DNA from: Anaerolineales bacterium
GTDB taxonomy: Bacteria > Chloroflexota > Anaerolineae > Anaerolineales > UBA6663
DNA length: 64,000 bases
Direction of reading: 5' to 3'
Assembly (NCBI GenBank): GCA_020850595.1
Contig: JADZEK010000013.1
Span: 1-64,000, forward strand
The position numbers and the translations under genes were made by a program. Of this stretch, positions 11,265 to 19,844 are shown piece by piece. Under the pieces are notes generated by a model. The model ran no database searches, was not told where the DNA came from, and saw only the letters and a list, made by a program, of their open reading frames with translations. Numbering within the stretch: the first letter of the stretch is position 1; each line of letters starts with the position of its first letter.

Positions 11265-12056
11265 CTATTCTGATTCCGCCGTGGGCACGCCAATCACGTT
11301 ATAGCCCGCGTCAACGTAATGCACCTCGCCCGTGACGCCGTTGGCCAGGGGCGAGCACAGGTAGAGCGCCGAGTTGCCCACGTCCTCAATGCTGACGTGC
11401 CGGCGCAGCGGGGCCATGTCCTTGAACCCGGTATACATTGCCTTAAAGCCGGCCACGCCCGCGGCCGAGAGCGTGCGAATCGGCCCGGCGGAGATGGCGT
11501 TGACGCGGATGTGCTTCTCGTGCGCGCCGAGGTCCACCGCCAGGTAGCGCACGCTGGCCTCCAGCGCGGCCTTGGCCACGCCCATCACGTTGTAGTGCGT
11601 CACGGCCCGCACGGCGCCCAGGTAGCTCAGCGTCAGCATGGCCCCATCTGGGCGCATCTGCGGCAGGGCGGCGCGCGCCAACGCGGTAAAAGAGTACACG
11701 CTGATGTCCATGGCCGTGTGGAAACCCGCGCGCGAGGTGTTCAGGTACGCGCCCGACAACTCCTCTCGGCCCGCAAAGGCCACAGCATGGATCAGAATAT
11801 CAATCGCGCCCAGCGCGGCCTGCGCCTTCTCCATCACGGCGGCGATGTCTTCGTCTTTGCTCACATCGCACGGCTCGACAAAGGTCGCGTTAACCGAGGC
11901 CGCCAGCGGCTTGACGCGCTTGGCCAGGGCTTCGCCCGCGTAGCTGAAGCCCAGGTTGGCGCCTTCGCGCGCAAACGCCTGGGCGATGCCCCAGGCGATG
12001 CTGTGGTCGTTCGCGACGCCGAAGATCAGGGCCGTTTTGCCGGTCAGAAGTCCCAT
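11265..12056 (-). CDS. fabI: Enoyl-[acyl-carrier-protein] reductase
   Basis: Catalyses the last reduction of each fatty-acid elongation round using NAD(P)H. The 263 residues form a short-chain dehydrogenase of the FabI type: cofactor loop GVANDHSIAWGIA, the FabI-specific SYLGAVRAV followed by YNVMGVAKAALE with the catalytic Tyr and Lys six residues apart, and AGPIRTLSA near the substrate-binding loop. The start is the ATG at 12056, giving the usual MGLLTGKTALI beginning; the in-frame upstream extension has no family similarity. No other fatty-acid genes adjoin it. Confidence 0.96.
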   Translation of the reverse strand: MGLLTGKTALIFGVANDHSIAWGIAQAFAREGANLGFSYAGEALAKRVKPLAASVNATFVEPCDVSKDEDIAAVMEKAQAALGAIDILIHAVAFAGREELSGAYLNTSRAGFHTAMDISVYSFTALARAALPQMRPDGAMLTLSYLGAVRAVTHYNVMGVAKAALEASVRYLAVDLGAHEKHIRVNAISAGPIRTLSAAGVAGFKAMYTGFKDMAPLRRHVSIEDVGNSALYLCSPLANGVTGEVHYVDAGYNVIGVPTAESE

Positions 12057-12078
12057 GCTTGCCTCCGCGAATGCGGCC

Positions 12079-12702
12079 TCACCCGGATGGTGAAGCCAAG
12101 ATGTGAGTGACAAACCCCGCCGTTGCCCGGAAGTTCCACGGCTCGCTGAGCCACGGCTCGGGCACGCTGCGCCCTAAGCCAACCCGCGGCCCAACGCGGA
12201 CCTGCGCGGCCGGAACCGCCGCCGCGCGCTCGATGAACAGCGGTGTCTCGGGGGCGCATAGGTCTTGCCCGTTTAGCGCCCGGTCTATGCCCAGGGCCTG
12301 GGCCAGCTTGGCGGGGCCGTCGGTCAGGTGGGCCAGTTCGGCCGCGCCGGCCCGCCCACGCCGCTGCCGCACCACTGCCTCGCCCTCGGTGACGATCAGT
12401 CCCCGAATGAGCACCGCCGCGGGCCTGTCCTTCGGCTCGGTGATAACGTTGAGCATCCAGTGTAGGCCGTAATTGAAGTACACATAGGCCACCCCGGGCG
12501 GGCCATACATGACGGCGGTGCGCGGCGTGCGCCCCGCGCGCGCGTGACACGCCAGGTCGCTGGGGCCGGTGTAGGCCTCCGTTTCGGTGATGATGCCCGC
12601 CAGCCGCCGGCCGTCCACCAGGCGCACCAGCCGCTGCCCCAGTAGTTCGCGCGCGACCGTGACCGTGGGGCGCGCAAAGAAACGGCGAGGCAGGCGCGAC
12701 AT
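12079..12702 (-). CDS. 3-methyladenine DNA glycosylase (AAG/MPG type)
   Basis: A base-excision repair enzyme that removes alkylated purines. The 207 residues match the AAG family: FFARPTVTVARELLGQ at the N-terminus, the active-site segment ITETEAYTGPSDLACHA with the catalytic Glu, RTAVMYGPPGVAYVYFNYGLH, and DGPAKLAQALGI. The ATG at 12702 is chosen because it gives the expected short N-terminus; a longer reading adds a non-conserved stretch. It ends 22 bases before the fabI start and may be co-transcribed with it. Confidence 0.94.
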   Translation of the reverse strand: MSRLPRRFFARPTVTVARELLGQRLVRLVDGRRLAGIITETEAYTGPSDLACHARAGRTPRTAVMYGPPGVAYVYFNYGLHWMLNVITEPKDRPAAVLIRGLIVTEGEAVVRQRRGRAGAAELAHLTDGPAKLAQALGIDRALNGQDLCAPETPLFIERAAAVPAAQVRVGPRVGLGRSVPEPWLSEPWNFRATAGFVTHILASPSG

Positions 12703-12801
12703 GTGGCCATTGTAAGCGAGGCGGGGCGGCGGCGCAAAGCCGGAGGCCTGTGCTTGGGGCCGGGCCATCAACCGCCGCCAGGGTCGTGCCGTCGCGGGCC
12801 G

Positions 12802-13614
12802 TCAGGGCGCCGGCGGGCGAGTGCTGCGTTGGCGCACGGCTTCGTAGACCAGCAGGGCGGCGGCGGCGGAGACGTTGAGGGAGTTGACCTGACCGACCAT
12901 CGGAATGCGGACAGCCAGGTCGGCCTGGCCCAGCCAGGCGGCCGTCAAGCCGGTGTCTTCCGCGCCAACGGCGATAGCGACCGGGCCGCTCAGGTCTGCC
13001 GCAGTGTAATCGCGCGCGGCGGCGGGTGTGGCGGCGACGATGGCGATGCCGTGGGCGCGCAGCCAGGTCAGAGTGTCAGCCGTGGAGGCCGCGACCACCG
13101 GGACGGTGAACAGCGTACCCCGGCTAGAGCGGACGACATTAGGGTTGTGGGCGTCGGTGGCGGGGTCGCAGACGATGACGGCGGTTACGCCCGCAGCATC
13201 CGCCGTCCGCAGCAGCGCGCCGAGATTGCCGGGCTTTTCGACCGCCTCAACCGCCAGCAGCAGGGGCCGGTCACCCAGCCTTAGGCCGTCCAGGGTGTGG
13301 CCAACAACGGGCGCCACGGCCAGCCAGCCATCCGGGTTGTCGCGGTAAGCCATTTTCTCGAAGACCGGCGGCGCAACTTCCACGATTTCGGCCCCGAGCG
13401 CCGCCACGCGGGTCAGCAGCTCAGCATCGGCTGCGCGCGTGAAAGCCGGACAGTGAAACAGCGTCAGCGGGCGCACCCCGCCGGCCAGGGCCAGGCGCAG
13501 TTCGTCGTGCCCCTCCACCAGCATCTGCCCCTCGCGGTCGCGATGGCGCCGGTCGCGCAGGCGCACGACGGCCTTGACCCGCGGGTTCTGGAGGCTGGTG
13601 ATTGGCCCGGTCAT
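12802..13614 (-). CDS. SpoU/TrmH family RNA 2'-O-methyltransferase
   Basis: A 270-residue RNA methyltransferase using S-adenosylmethionine. An N-terminal substrate-binding domain (SLQNPRVKAVVRLRDRRHR) is followed by the knotted SPOUT fold with the motifs VEKPGNLGALLRTADAAG, NPNVVRSSRGTLFTVPV, GAEDTGL and PMVGQVNSLNVSAAAALLVYE. These are the three conserved SpoU motifs. Whether it acts on rRNA or tRNA cannot be decided from sequence. The ATG at 13614 gives a family-like N-terminus. It stands alone, with about 100 bases on each side. Confidence 0.93.
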   Translation of the reverse strand: MTGPITSLQNPRVKAVVRLRDRRHRDREGQMLVEGHDELRLALAGGVRPLTLFHCPAFTRAADAELLTRVAALGAEIVEVAPPVFEKMAYRDNPDGWLAVAPVVGHTLDGLRLGDRPLLLAVEAVEKPGNLGALLRTADAAGVTAVIVCDPATDAHNPNVVRSSRGTLFTVPVVAASTADTLTWLRAHGIAIVAATPAAARDYTAADLSGPVAIAVGAEDTGLTAAWLGQADLAVRIPMVGQVNSLNVSAAAALLVYEAVRQRSTRPPAP

Positions 13615-13713
13615 GGCCGCATTATGCCACAGCGCGGCGGCTGCTTCGGGAGGCGCGCTCGCCAACTGTCAACCCGCGCGCCGGAAGCGTTCGGTCGCTG
13701 GCTGTTCTCGGCC

Positions 13714-15648
13714 CTAGCGCGTTTGGCCGGTGGCGAAAGCTTCGGCCATCCCATCGAAGACGGCCTGCCAATAAGCGCGGGCGGTGACCCACTTGTCGGC
13801 GGCGAAGCGCGCGGCCCAGTCGAGCAGTTCCGGCTCGCGCAGGCCGTCGCGCACCCACTTGGCGTGGAACTCGGCGATGATGTCCACCACGCGCTCGCTC
13901 TCCCACGGCGCCGAAGCGGCCGATTGGTGATCATGAATTGCTTTGGCCAGCCGGAAATTATCGCCCCAGTAGTCCACGTTCGGCAGATCAAAGTGCGTCA
14001 CGATGATGTCGTCAATGATGTCTTCTACCCATTTGCGGTGGAAGCGGCACGCCCCGCTGTTCTCGGAGTAAAGCTCGAACACGAAACGCTCCACGTTTTT
14101 GCGGCCCAGCGCGGCAGGCGGCAGGTATTTATTCTCGTAATACGAGAAGTACTTGCCCATGATCGGCATGGGCGAGAACATGCCCGGCGTCCAGTATTGA
14201 TTGGGCACCATGCAGCCCTCCGCTCCGTGGGCGGTGAAGACAGCCCGCTGCAAGCTCTGAATGCCGTAGCGCGCGTCGAGGGCTTTGGCGGCGGCGCGCA
14301 GCCCGCGGCGGAAGACCGCGCCCTCCGGGCTGAAGACGATCATCCGTAGCACCGCCTGGGCGTACTCCGCGTTGTGGGCCGAGTCGGCCACGCGGTCGAA
14401 CTGATCGGGGCGTGAGGCAAACGTGAAGCGCGGCCCCGCGGCGGGCAGCCCGAAATCGGCCGCGGGCAGCAGACCGTCGGCCGCTAGTTCCATGATCCAG
14501 GCGACCGTGCCTCCGGCCTGGATGGCGTCCAGGCCCAGCGTGTCGGCGTACTTATTCAGGCGCTCCGCGGCGCGCTGATCGAACACGCCGCAGTTGGGGC
14601 CGAGGGCGGCGTACGGCTCGTAGTCCTTCTTGTGCTCGCCGGAATACTTCTTGCAGGCCACGGCGCACGGCTCGCCGCAGTGGTCGAAGTTGCGCGGGAC
14701 GATGATTTCTTCGTTGAACTGCTTAAGGTAGTGGCCCGCGATGAGGTGGTCGTGCTGCTCCAGCCGCTCAGCGTCTGCGTGCCTGACGGACTGATAGTTG
14801 AAGCTGAACAGCCGGTCATCGGCCTGATGCATGTTGACCCCAAATGTGCCGCCGGTGTTAAACTCTGGCACGTAGCGGTACTTCTGGCTCAGGGCCAGGT
14901 CGGCGGCAATGGCGCGCTGGCCGAAGCGCTGCAGGAAATACTCGTCCAGCTCCCGCGCGGCCTTAAGCCCCGGGTCTTGCCAATCGCCGCCGAACACAAT
15001 TGCCGCCACGCCGTGGTGCTGAAGCAGCCGCGACCCCAGCCCGCCGCGGCCCGCCCAGTCATCTATCACGCTCAGGTCGCCGCGCTTCACCTGGTTAGAG
15101 CCAATCGCGCCTTCCTTGGTGTGGCGCGCCGCCGGGCCGGTCGCCAGGATGCGGAACCAATCCCCGTCGTACTCACCGCGGTAGCGGTCGAAACAATACC
15201 GTTGCAGGCCGTAAAAGCCCTCCCACGTCCGGCCGCCCTGCGCGGCGTAGCCCTGCCAATACGTTTCCGGCTCCATCGCGTCGAGGCGCACGCTGTACTC
15301 GCCGTCTTTCAGCCGAATCAGCAGCACCGAGTCCACCTCGGCCCGGCCGCGCAGCCAGACGTAGTTGGCGCCGACGCGGTTGAACACGTACATCGCGCCG
15401 CCCAGCGCCGAAACGTAGAAGCCCTCCCACTGGTCAGAGTAAGCGCCAAAGATCATCCGGCGTGTGCCGGGCAGGGGCGAACCCGCCAGCAGCCCGCCGC
15501 CGAACGTCAATGAGTGCGGGTCCTTCTGGTAGCGGTCCCAGGCATATTGGACCGGGCCGATCAGCTTCTGGTCCGTTGGGCAAGCCAGGCCCCAGCGGCC
15601 CGTGCTCAGATCAACGTTGAGTTCGTACAAAACGGAACGATGCGTCAT
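13714..15648 (-). CDS. Tungsten aldehyde ferredoxin oxidoreductase, GAPOR-like
   Basis: A 644-residue member of the AOR family, which oxidises aldehydes with a tungsto-bispterin cofactor and a 4Fe-4S cluster, passing electrons to ferredoxin. Cluster ligands are visible as CGEPCAVAC (about residues 328-336) and a distal Cys in SGACRFHR. Cofactor-binding segments include GGAMYVFNRVGANYV, DWAGRGGLGS and FNTGGTFGVN. From memory, the segments KYRYxPxxNTGGTFG, CGEPCxVxCKK, YWxxGxFxPxPIxGxY and CRFHRxW match Pyrococcus glyceraldehyde-3-phosphate ferredoxin oxidoreductase better than general AORs. If so, it would turn glyceraldehyde-3-phosphate directly into 3-phosphoglycerate. It is a single-gene unit; no pterin-synthesis or tungstate-transport gene is in the window. 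Confidence 0.88.
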   Translation of the reverse strand: MTHRSVLYELNVDLSTGRWGLACPTDQKLIGPVQYAWDRYQKDPHSLTFGGGLLAGSPLPGTRRMIFGAYSDQWEGFYVSALGGAMYVFNRVGANYVWLRGRAEVDSVLLIRLKDGEYSVRLDAMEPETYWQGYAAQGGRTWEGFYGLQRYCFDRYRGEYDGDWFRILATGPAARHTKEGAIGSNQVKRGDLSVIDDWAGRGGLGSRLLQHHGVAAIVFGGDWQDPGLKAARELDEYFLQRFGQRAIAADLALSQKYRYVPEFNTGGTFGVNMHQADDRLFSFNYQSVRHADAERLEQHDHLIAGHYLKQFNEEIIVPRNFDHCGEPCAVACKKYSGEHKKDYEPYAALGPNCGVFDQRAAERLNKYADTLGLDAIQAGGTVAWIMELAADGLLPAADFGLPAAGPRFTFASRPDQFDRVADSAHNAEYAQAVLRMIVFSPEGAVFRRGLRAAAKALDARYGIQSLQRAVFTAHGAEGCMVPNQYWTPGMFSPMPIMGKYFSYYENKYLPPAALGRKNVERFVFELYSENSGACRFHRKWVEDIIDDIIVTHFDLPNVDYWGDNFRLAKAIHDHQSAASAPWESERVVDIIAEFHAKWVRDGLREPELLDWAARFAADKWVTARAYWQAVFDGMAEAFATGQTR

Positions 15649-15830
15649 GGCCGGCCATTATGCCACAGCCCCCGCCGCGCTGAACAACGCCGCCGAACGG
15701 CGCGCATCCGGGACGAATGTCACGTTCGCCGCGGGCGGCTTTCCACTACAATGACGTTGACAGGCGCGCCCGGCCGTCCGCCGGCGCGGCGCCTTCACCT
15801 TCGGCAAGCGCACACCCCAAGGAGGTCGTC

Positions 15831-16250
15831 ATGACTGACCAAGGTGGCAAGCAGCTTACCGTTGCTACCCCGCTTGACCGCGTGTGGGCCGCCCTGACTG
15901 GCCCGGCCGCTCCTGGGGCCTGGGTGGGCGGCGCCGGCGGCGTGGCCTTCGACCGGCGCGTCGGCGGCGCGTACCAGGTCTTCGGCGGCGCGCCGGCCGG
16001 CGTCCTACGGTCGCTGCGCTACCCAGCCGAGTTGGAATATGCCTGGCGGCCGGACGAGTGGGAGCCGGAGCGGCCCGACTCGGTCGTGCGCTGGGCCTGC
16101 GCGCCTGACGGCGACCGCCCGACGGTGTGCCCGGCCCAGCTCGGCTATCCGAACGAGGCCGAGCGCGACCGCTACGCCGACGACTGGGACCGCTACTGGC
16201 TGGAACCGCTGCAGGTTTGGCTAGAGGCCGAAGTAGTCGAAGAGGCGTAG
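15831..16250 (+). CDS. SRPBCC/AHSA1-like domain protein
   Basis: A 139-residue cytoplasmic protein. The beginning (LTVATPLDRVWAALTGPAAPGAWV) and the segment FDRRVGGAYQVFGG follow the pattern of the START-like SRPBCC superfamily, which binds hydrophobic ligands or, in the AHSA1 group, assists chaperones. The later part is less typical and ends in an acidic helix. The ATG at 15831 has a strong AAGGAGG six to seven bases upstream. A TACAAT box at 15747-15752 may be its promoter. The ligand is unknown, and it stands alone between two minus-strand genes. Confidence 0.7.
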   Translation: MTDQGGKQLTVATPLDRVWAALTGPAAPGAWVGGAGGVAFDRRVGGAYQVFGGAPAGVLRSLRYPAELEYAWRPDEWEPERPDSVVRWACAPDGDRPTVCPAQLGYPNEAERDRYADDWDRYWLEPLQVWLEAEVVEEA

Positions 16251-16316
16251 GCGCGGCGGGGGCGCGAACTCAGGCGCATAAGTTTGGGGCCATCAGCCCG
16301 GCGCTCACGGCGGCGT

Positions 16317-16856
16317 TCATGCGGTCGGCGTAGGCCGGTGGGCGGCCCACTCGTCTTCGAGCATGCTCATGGTGATCACACTCCGCCATGCGTCGCCGAC
16401 GCGGCGGGCGTCGCGCCGGCGGCCTTCGGTCACAAAGCCCACACGCTCATAGCAGGCCAGGGCCGCCGTGTTGAAATCGAAGACGTTGAGGTCAATGCGG
16501 TGCAGCCCCAGCTGGTCAAAGCCTACCGCCAGCGCGGCCGTGACCATCCGCCGGCCGATGCCCCGGCCGCGGGCCTCGGGCGCCACCAACACTCGCGCCA
16601 GGGTGGCCGAACGCTGCCGGCGGTCTACCTGGCTGAGTTCGATGTGGCCCACCGGTCGGTCGTCCAGCCGGGCCGTATAAATATAGCGCGTGGGAGGGTC
16701 GCCGCTGGCCAGCAGGCGATAGCGGTCGAGTTGAGCGGCATCGAGCGGATAGGTGAAGATAGGGCCGGCCCACTGCATCAGGAACTCGGGCGACTCAGCC
16801 CAGCCGATCAGGCGCGCATAGTCGGCGCGCTCAAATGGGTGCAGCGTCAGGGGCAT
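16317..16856 (-). CDS. GNAT family N-acetyltransferase
   Basis: A 179-residue acetyltransferase of the RimJ/RimL-like branch. Acetyl-CoA binding is shown by the segment RVLVAPEARGRGIGRRMVTAAL (VAPEARGRGIGRRM is the Q/RxxGxG/A loop), and by LNVFDFNTAALACYERVGF near the C-terminus, typical of this fold. The ATG at 16856 lies two bases after the transhydrogenase stop, so the genes are probably coupled; a TTG at 16862 overlapping that stop is the alternative. The acceptor could be a protein N-terminus or a small amine. Confidence 0.85.
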   Translation of the reverse strand: MPLTLHPFERADYARLIGWAESPEFLMQWAGPIFTYPLDAAQLDRYRLLASGDPPTRYIYTARLDDRPVGHIELSQVDRRQRSATLARVLVAPEARGRGIGRRMVTAALAVGFDQLGLHRIDLNVFDFNTAALACYERVGFVTEGRRRDARRVGDAWRSVITMSMLEDEWAAHRPTPTA

Positions 16857-16858
16857 GC

Positions 16859-18265
16859 TCAACCGCCCAGGCGGTTGATGCCGTCAAAGGCCGCCACCTT
16901 GTAGCACTCGGCCAGGGTGGGGTAGTTGAAGACCGTCTGCACGAAATAGTCCACCTTGCCGCCGAACGACAATACCGCCTGGCCGATGTGCACAAGCTCG
17001 CTCGCCCCCTCGCCGATGATGTGAACGCCCAACAGGTCGCGCTTATGCATGTGAAAGATCAGCTTCAGCAGGCCGGAGCTGTCGCCGATGATCTGGCCGC
17101 GGGCGATCTCCTTGTAGTTGGCCTTGCCCACCTCGTAGGGCACCTCCATCTCCGTCAGCTCCTCTTCCGAGTAGCCGACCATCGAGATTTCGGGGATAGT
17201 GTAGATGCCATACGGGAACAGGCCCGGCACGCTGCGCGTCTCCACACCGAAGGCGTGACAGGCCGCCAGCCGCCCTTGTTCCATGGAAGTCGAGGCCAGG
17301 CTGGGGAAGCCGATCACATCACCCACCGCGTAGATGTGCGGCACATTGGTCTGGTAGTCGTCGTTCACGTTCAGCCGTCCCCGCGCGTCGCAGGCGATCC
17401 CCGCGGCAGCCAGGTTCAGGCGGTCGGTGGCGCCGGTGCGGCCGATGCTGTGCAGCGCCTTCTCAGTGATGAAACTCTTGCCGCTGTCCAGGTGAATGCG
17501 CACCTGCGGGCCGTGCTCGGTGTCTATCGCCTCCATGCCGCTCACCGTTTCGGCCAGGCGCAGCGTGACCCGATTCTGCCGCAGGTGGTAGGCCAGCGCG
17601 TCCACAATCTCGGCATCCACGAAGGGCAGCAGCCGCGGGCGCGTATCCACCAGCGTCACCCGCACGCCCAGCGCGGCGAACAGGCTGGCATACTCGCAGC
17701 CAATGACGCCCGCGCCGACGATGGTCAGTGACCGCGGCAGTTGGTCGAGGTGCAAGATGTCGTCGCTGATAAAGATGCGCCGGCCGTCGAAGGGGATATG
17801 CGCGTCCTGCGTGGCGTAAGTGCCGACGGCGATGATGATGTTGGCGGCCGTGACATCGCGGTAGCCGTGGTCGTCCAGGCTGCTCAGCCGCACCGTATGG
17901 GCGTCCACGAAGGCCCCCGTGGCCGCCAGCATCTCCACCCGGTTCCGGGACAATTGGTGGCGCGTAATGTCAATTTCATGGCGGATAACCTGATCGGTGC
18001 GGAAGAGCAGGTCTTGCAGGGTGATGTTCTGCTTAACCGTGTAGGCTGCTCCGTAAAAGCCGCGCTCCCGGTAGCCGGAGAGGTGCAGCACCGCCTCGCG
18101 CAGAGTCTTGCTGGGGATCGTGCCGGTGTTGATGCACACGCCGCCCACGACGGCGCGCCGCTCGACCAGCCCCACGCGCTTGTCGAGTTTGGCCGCCTGG
18201 ATCGCCGCGCGCTGACCGGCCGGGCCGGAACCAATCACCAGCAAATCGTAATCGTAGTCGGGCAC
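16859..18265 (-). CDS. sthA: Soluble NAD(P)+ transhydrogenase
   Basis: An FAD flavoprotein of 468 residues that moves reducing equivalents between NADPH and NAD+. It has the FAD loop VIGSGPAGQRAAI, the NAD(P) loop IVGAGVIGCEYASLFAALGV, and the C-terminal dimer domain with HIIGEGASELVHIGQ. The redox motif reads GGVCINTGTIPSKT: the second Cys of the disulfide found in lipoamide dehydrogenases is Thr, as in known SthA proteins, which supports this assignment. The start is a GTG at 18265 with a perfect AGGAGG five bases upstream. A GNAT gene follows directly. The region upstream (18266-18422) separates it from the divergent GH99-like gene. Confidence 0.93.
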   Translation of the reverse strand: MPDYDYDLLVIGSGPAGQRAAIQAAKLDKRVGLVERRAVVGGVCINTGTIPSKTLREAVLHLSGYRERGFYGAAYTVKQNITLQDLLFRTDQVIRHEIDITRHQLSRNRVEMLAATGAFVDAHTVRLSSLDDHGYRDVTAANIIIAVGTYATQDAHIPFDGRRIFISDDILHLDQLPRSLTIVGAGVIGCEYASLFAALGVRVTLVDTRPRLLPFVDAEIVDALAYHLRQNRVTLRLAETVSGMEAIDTEHGPQVRIHLDSGKSFITEKALHSIGRTGATDRLNLAAAGIACDARGRLNVNDDYQTNVPHIYAVGDVIGFPSLASTSMEQGRLAACHAFGVETRSVPGLFPYGIYTIPEISMVGYSEEELTEMEVPYEVGKANYKEIARGQIIGDSSGLLKLIFHMHKRDLLGVHIIGEGASELVHIGQAVLSFGGKVDYFVQTVFNYPTLAECYKVAAFDGINRLGG

Positions 18266-18422
18266 AGGGCCTCCTGACAGCGCCGCGATTGTAGTCCGGC
18301 TTGCGGGGGGCGGCAAGCCGCGCCTCCCCCTGGGCCGCCGCCGCGCCGGTGGAATGTGGGAAAATGACGTCTTGGCTGAGCCTGGCGGCTGGCGCTGGGC
18401 GACGTGCGAGGTGTGGCTGAAC

Positions 18423-19547
18423 ATGCCTGACGGGGTGTTGTCCGCGCCGCCCGAGCGGCAAGCGCGGCTGCTGGCGCTGTACTTGCCGCAGTTCCATCCG
18501 ATCCCAGAAAACGATCAATGGTGGGGCCAGGGCTATACCGAGTGGGTGGCTGTCCAGCGTGCCCGGCCGTTGTTTCGCGGCCACGCGCAGCCCAACGCGC
18601 CCGGCGAGTTGGGCTACTATGACCTGCGCTCGCCCGCGACGCGTCAGGCGCAGGCCGATCTGGCCCAGCGCTATGGCATTGAAGGCTTCCTGTATTGGCA
18701 TTATTGGTTCGCCGGGCGGCGTGTCCTGGAGCAGCCGTTCGACGCCGTTCTGCGTTCGGGCGAGCCGAAGTTCCCCTTTGCCCTGGCCTGGGCCAATCAC
18801 ACCTGGAACAGCGTGTTCTGGTTCGGGGTGCGCGGCATGCGTCTGCTGGAACAGACCTACCCCGGCCTCGACGACCACCGGGCGCACTTTGCCGTCCTGC
18901 TCCAGGCCTTCCGCGACGAACGCTACCTCACCGTAGATGGCAAACCCCTGTTCTACATCTACGACCCCTTCAAGCTCCCCGACATGCCGCGTGTGACCGA
19001 TCTGTGGCGCGAGTTGGCGCACGCGGCCGGCCTGAAAGGGCTGTTCATCGTTGGCCGCGGGATTGACCCGGCCCGCGTGGTCGCCTTTGGCTGCGACGCG
19101 GCCAACTACGACTTCGTGCACCGTATCCGCGAACTCAAGCCCAAGCTGCCGCTGCTCGGCCGGTGGGCCTACCGCCATCGCGTGCGCAGCCTCCTGCGCC
19201 GGCCGATCCTGTACGACTACGCCGAGGTTATGCCCTACCTGCTCAAGCCGGGGCGCGCGCTAGACCATGAGTATCCGAGCGCCGTGCCCAATTGGGACAG
19301 CACGCCGCGCGCCAAGTATTCGGGCATGGTCTACCTGAACGCGACGCCTGAGCTTTATCAAGAGCACCTGCGGCAGTCAGCCGCCACGGTGGCCCATCGC
19401 CCGCTGGAGCACCGCCTGGTCTTCGTGAAAAGTTGGAATGAATGGGGCGAAGGCAATTACCTGGAGCCTGACCAGCGGCACGGCCGCGCCTACTTGGAGG
19501 CGACCCGGGCCGTCGTCTACGGTCCGTCCATCAGCCCGCTGCCCTAG
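18423..19547 (+). CDS. Glycoside hydrolase family 99-like (WbsX-type) protein
   Basis: A 374-residue protein with a GH99-like TIM barrel. Recognisable segments are LLALYLPQFHPIPENDQWWGQGYTEW (the family's opening LPQFHPIPEND), GIEGFLYWHYWFAGRRVLEQP, FALAWANHTW, and KSWNEWGEGNYLEPD near the C-terminus. Such proteins are often found in polysaccharide biosynthesis loci and act on mannose-containing glycans or have unknown glycosidic activity. There is no signal peptide, so a cytoplasmic location is expected. The ATG at 18423 is used; an in-frame ATG at 18354 would add 23 poorly conserved residues. It stands alone, without glycosyltransferase neighbours. Confidence 0.85.
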   Translation: MPDGVLSAPPERQARLLALYLPQFHPIPENDQWWGQGYTEWVAVQRARPLFRGHAQPNAPGELGYYDLRSPATRQAQADLAQRYGIEGFLYWHYWFAGRRVLEQPFDAVLRSGEPKFPFALAWANHTWNSVFWFGVRGMRLLEQTYPGLDDHRAHFAVLLQAFRDERYLTVDGKPLFYIYDPFKLPDMPRVTDLWRELAHAAGLKGLFIVGRGIDPARVVAFGCDAANYDFVHRIRELKPKLPLLGRWAYRHRVRSLLRRPILYDYAEVMPYLLKPGRALDHEYPSAVPNWDSTPRAKYSGMVYLNATPELYQEHLRQSAATVAHRPLEHRLVFVKSWNEWGEGNYLEPDQRHGRAYLEATRAVVYGPSISPLP

Positions 19548-19550
19548 TTT

Positions 19551-19559
19551 TGGTACAAT
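19551..19559 (+). promoter_or_regulatory. Extended -10 promoter of tRNA-Leu
   Basis: TGGTACAAT is an extended -10 element (TGn plus TACAAT) ending seven bases before the mature tRNA 5' end. No recognisable -35 was seen, consistent with an extended -10 promoter. Confidence 0.6.
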
Positions 19560-19566
19560 GGTCGGC

Positions 19567-19649
19567 GGGCCGGTGGCGGAATGGCAGACGCCGGGGACTT
19601 AAAATCCCCTGCTCGCAAGAGCGTGAGGGTTCGACCCCCTCCCGGCCTA
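19567..19649 (+). tRNA. tRNA-Leu (UAA anticodon)
   Basis: The 83-base gene folds as a class II tRNA. The acceptor GGGCCGG pairs with CCGGCCT (one G-U), the D-arm has GGCAGACGC, the anticodon stem GGGGA/TCCCC encloses CTTAAAA with anticodon TAA, the long variable arm is TGCTCGCAAGAGCGT, and the T-arm GAGGG-TTCGACC-CCCTC is intact. The discriminator is A and the 3' CCA is not encoded. It reads UUA and probably UUG leucine codons. Confidence 0.96.
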
Positions 19650-19678
19650 CCTGGAAAAGCCGAGGGCAGTATCCATAG

Positions 19679-19702
19679 CCGCCTGGTCAATAGACCGGGC
19701 GG
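19679..19702 (+). terminator. Hairpin downstream of tRNA-Leu
   Basis: CCGCCTGGTC and GACCGGGCGG form a 10-bp stem (one G-U) around an AATA loop, 30 bases after the tRNA. It is followed by TACCCATTTCTATT, only moderately T-rich, so it is probably a weak terminator or a processing signal. Confidence 0.5.
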
Positions 19703-19844
19703 TACCCATTTCTATTGCGGGAGGGTCGCGACCGCGCCGACCTTGCGATAGACCCCACCGATCCTAGCGGTGCCCGCCCGACACCAACTTGTCGTGCTGA
19801 AGACCCGGCGGGCCTGCGGACCGTGCGGCCTCGGAATCCAAGTG

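Noticed and set aside
18130-18160. Missing second redox Cys in the transhydrogenase as a defect
   Set aside because: Thr at this place is the normal state in soluble transhydrogenases and supports the assignment.
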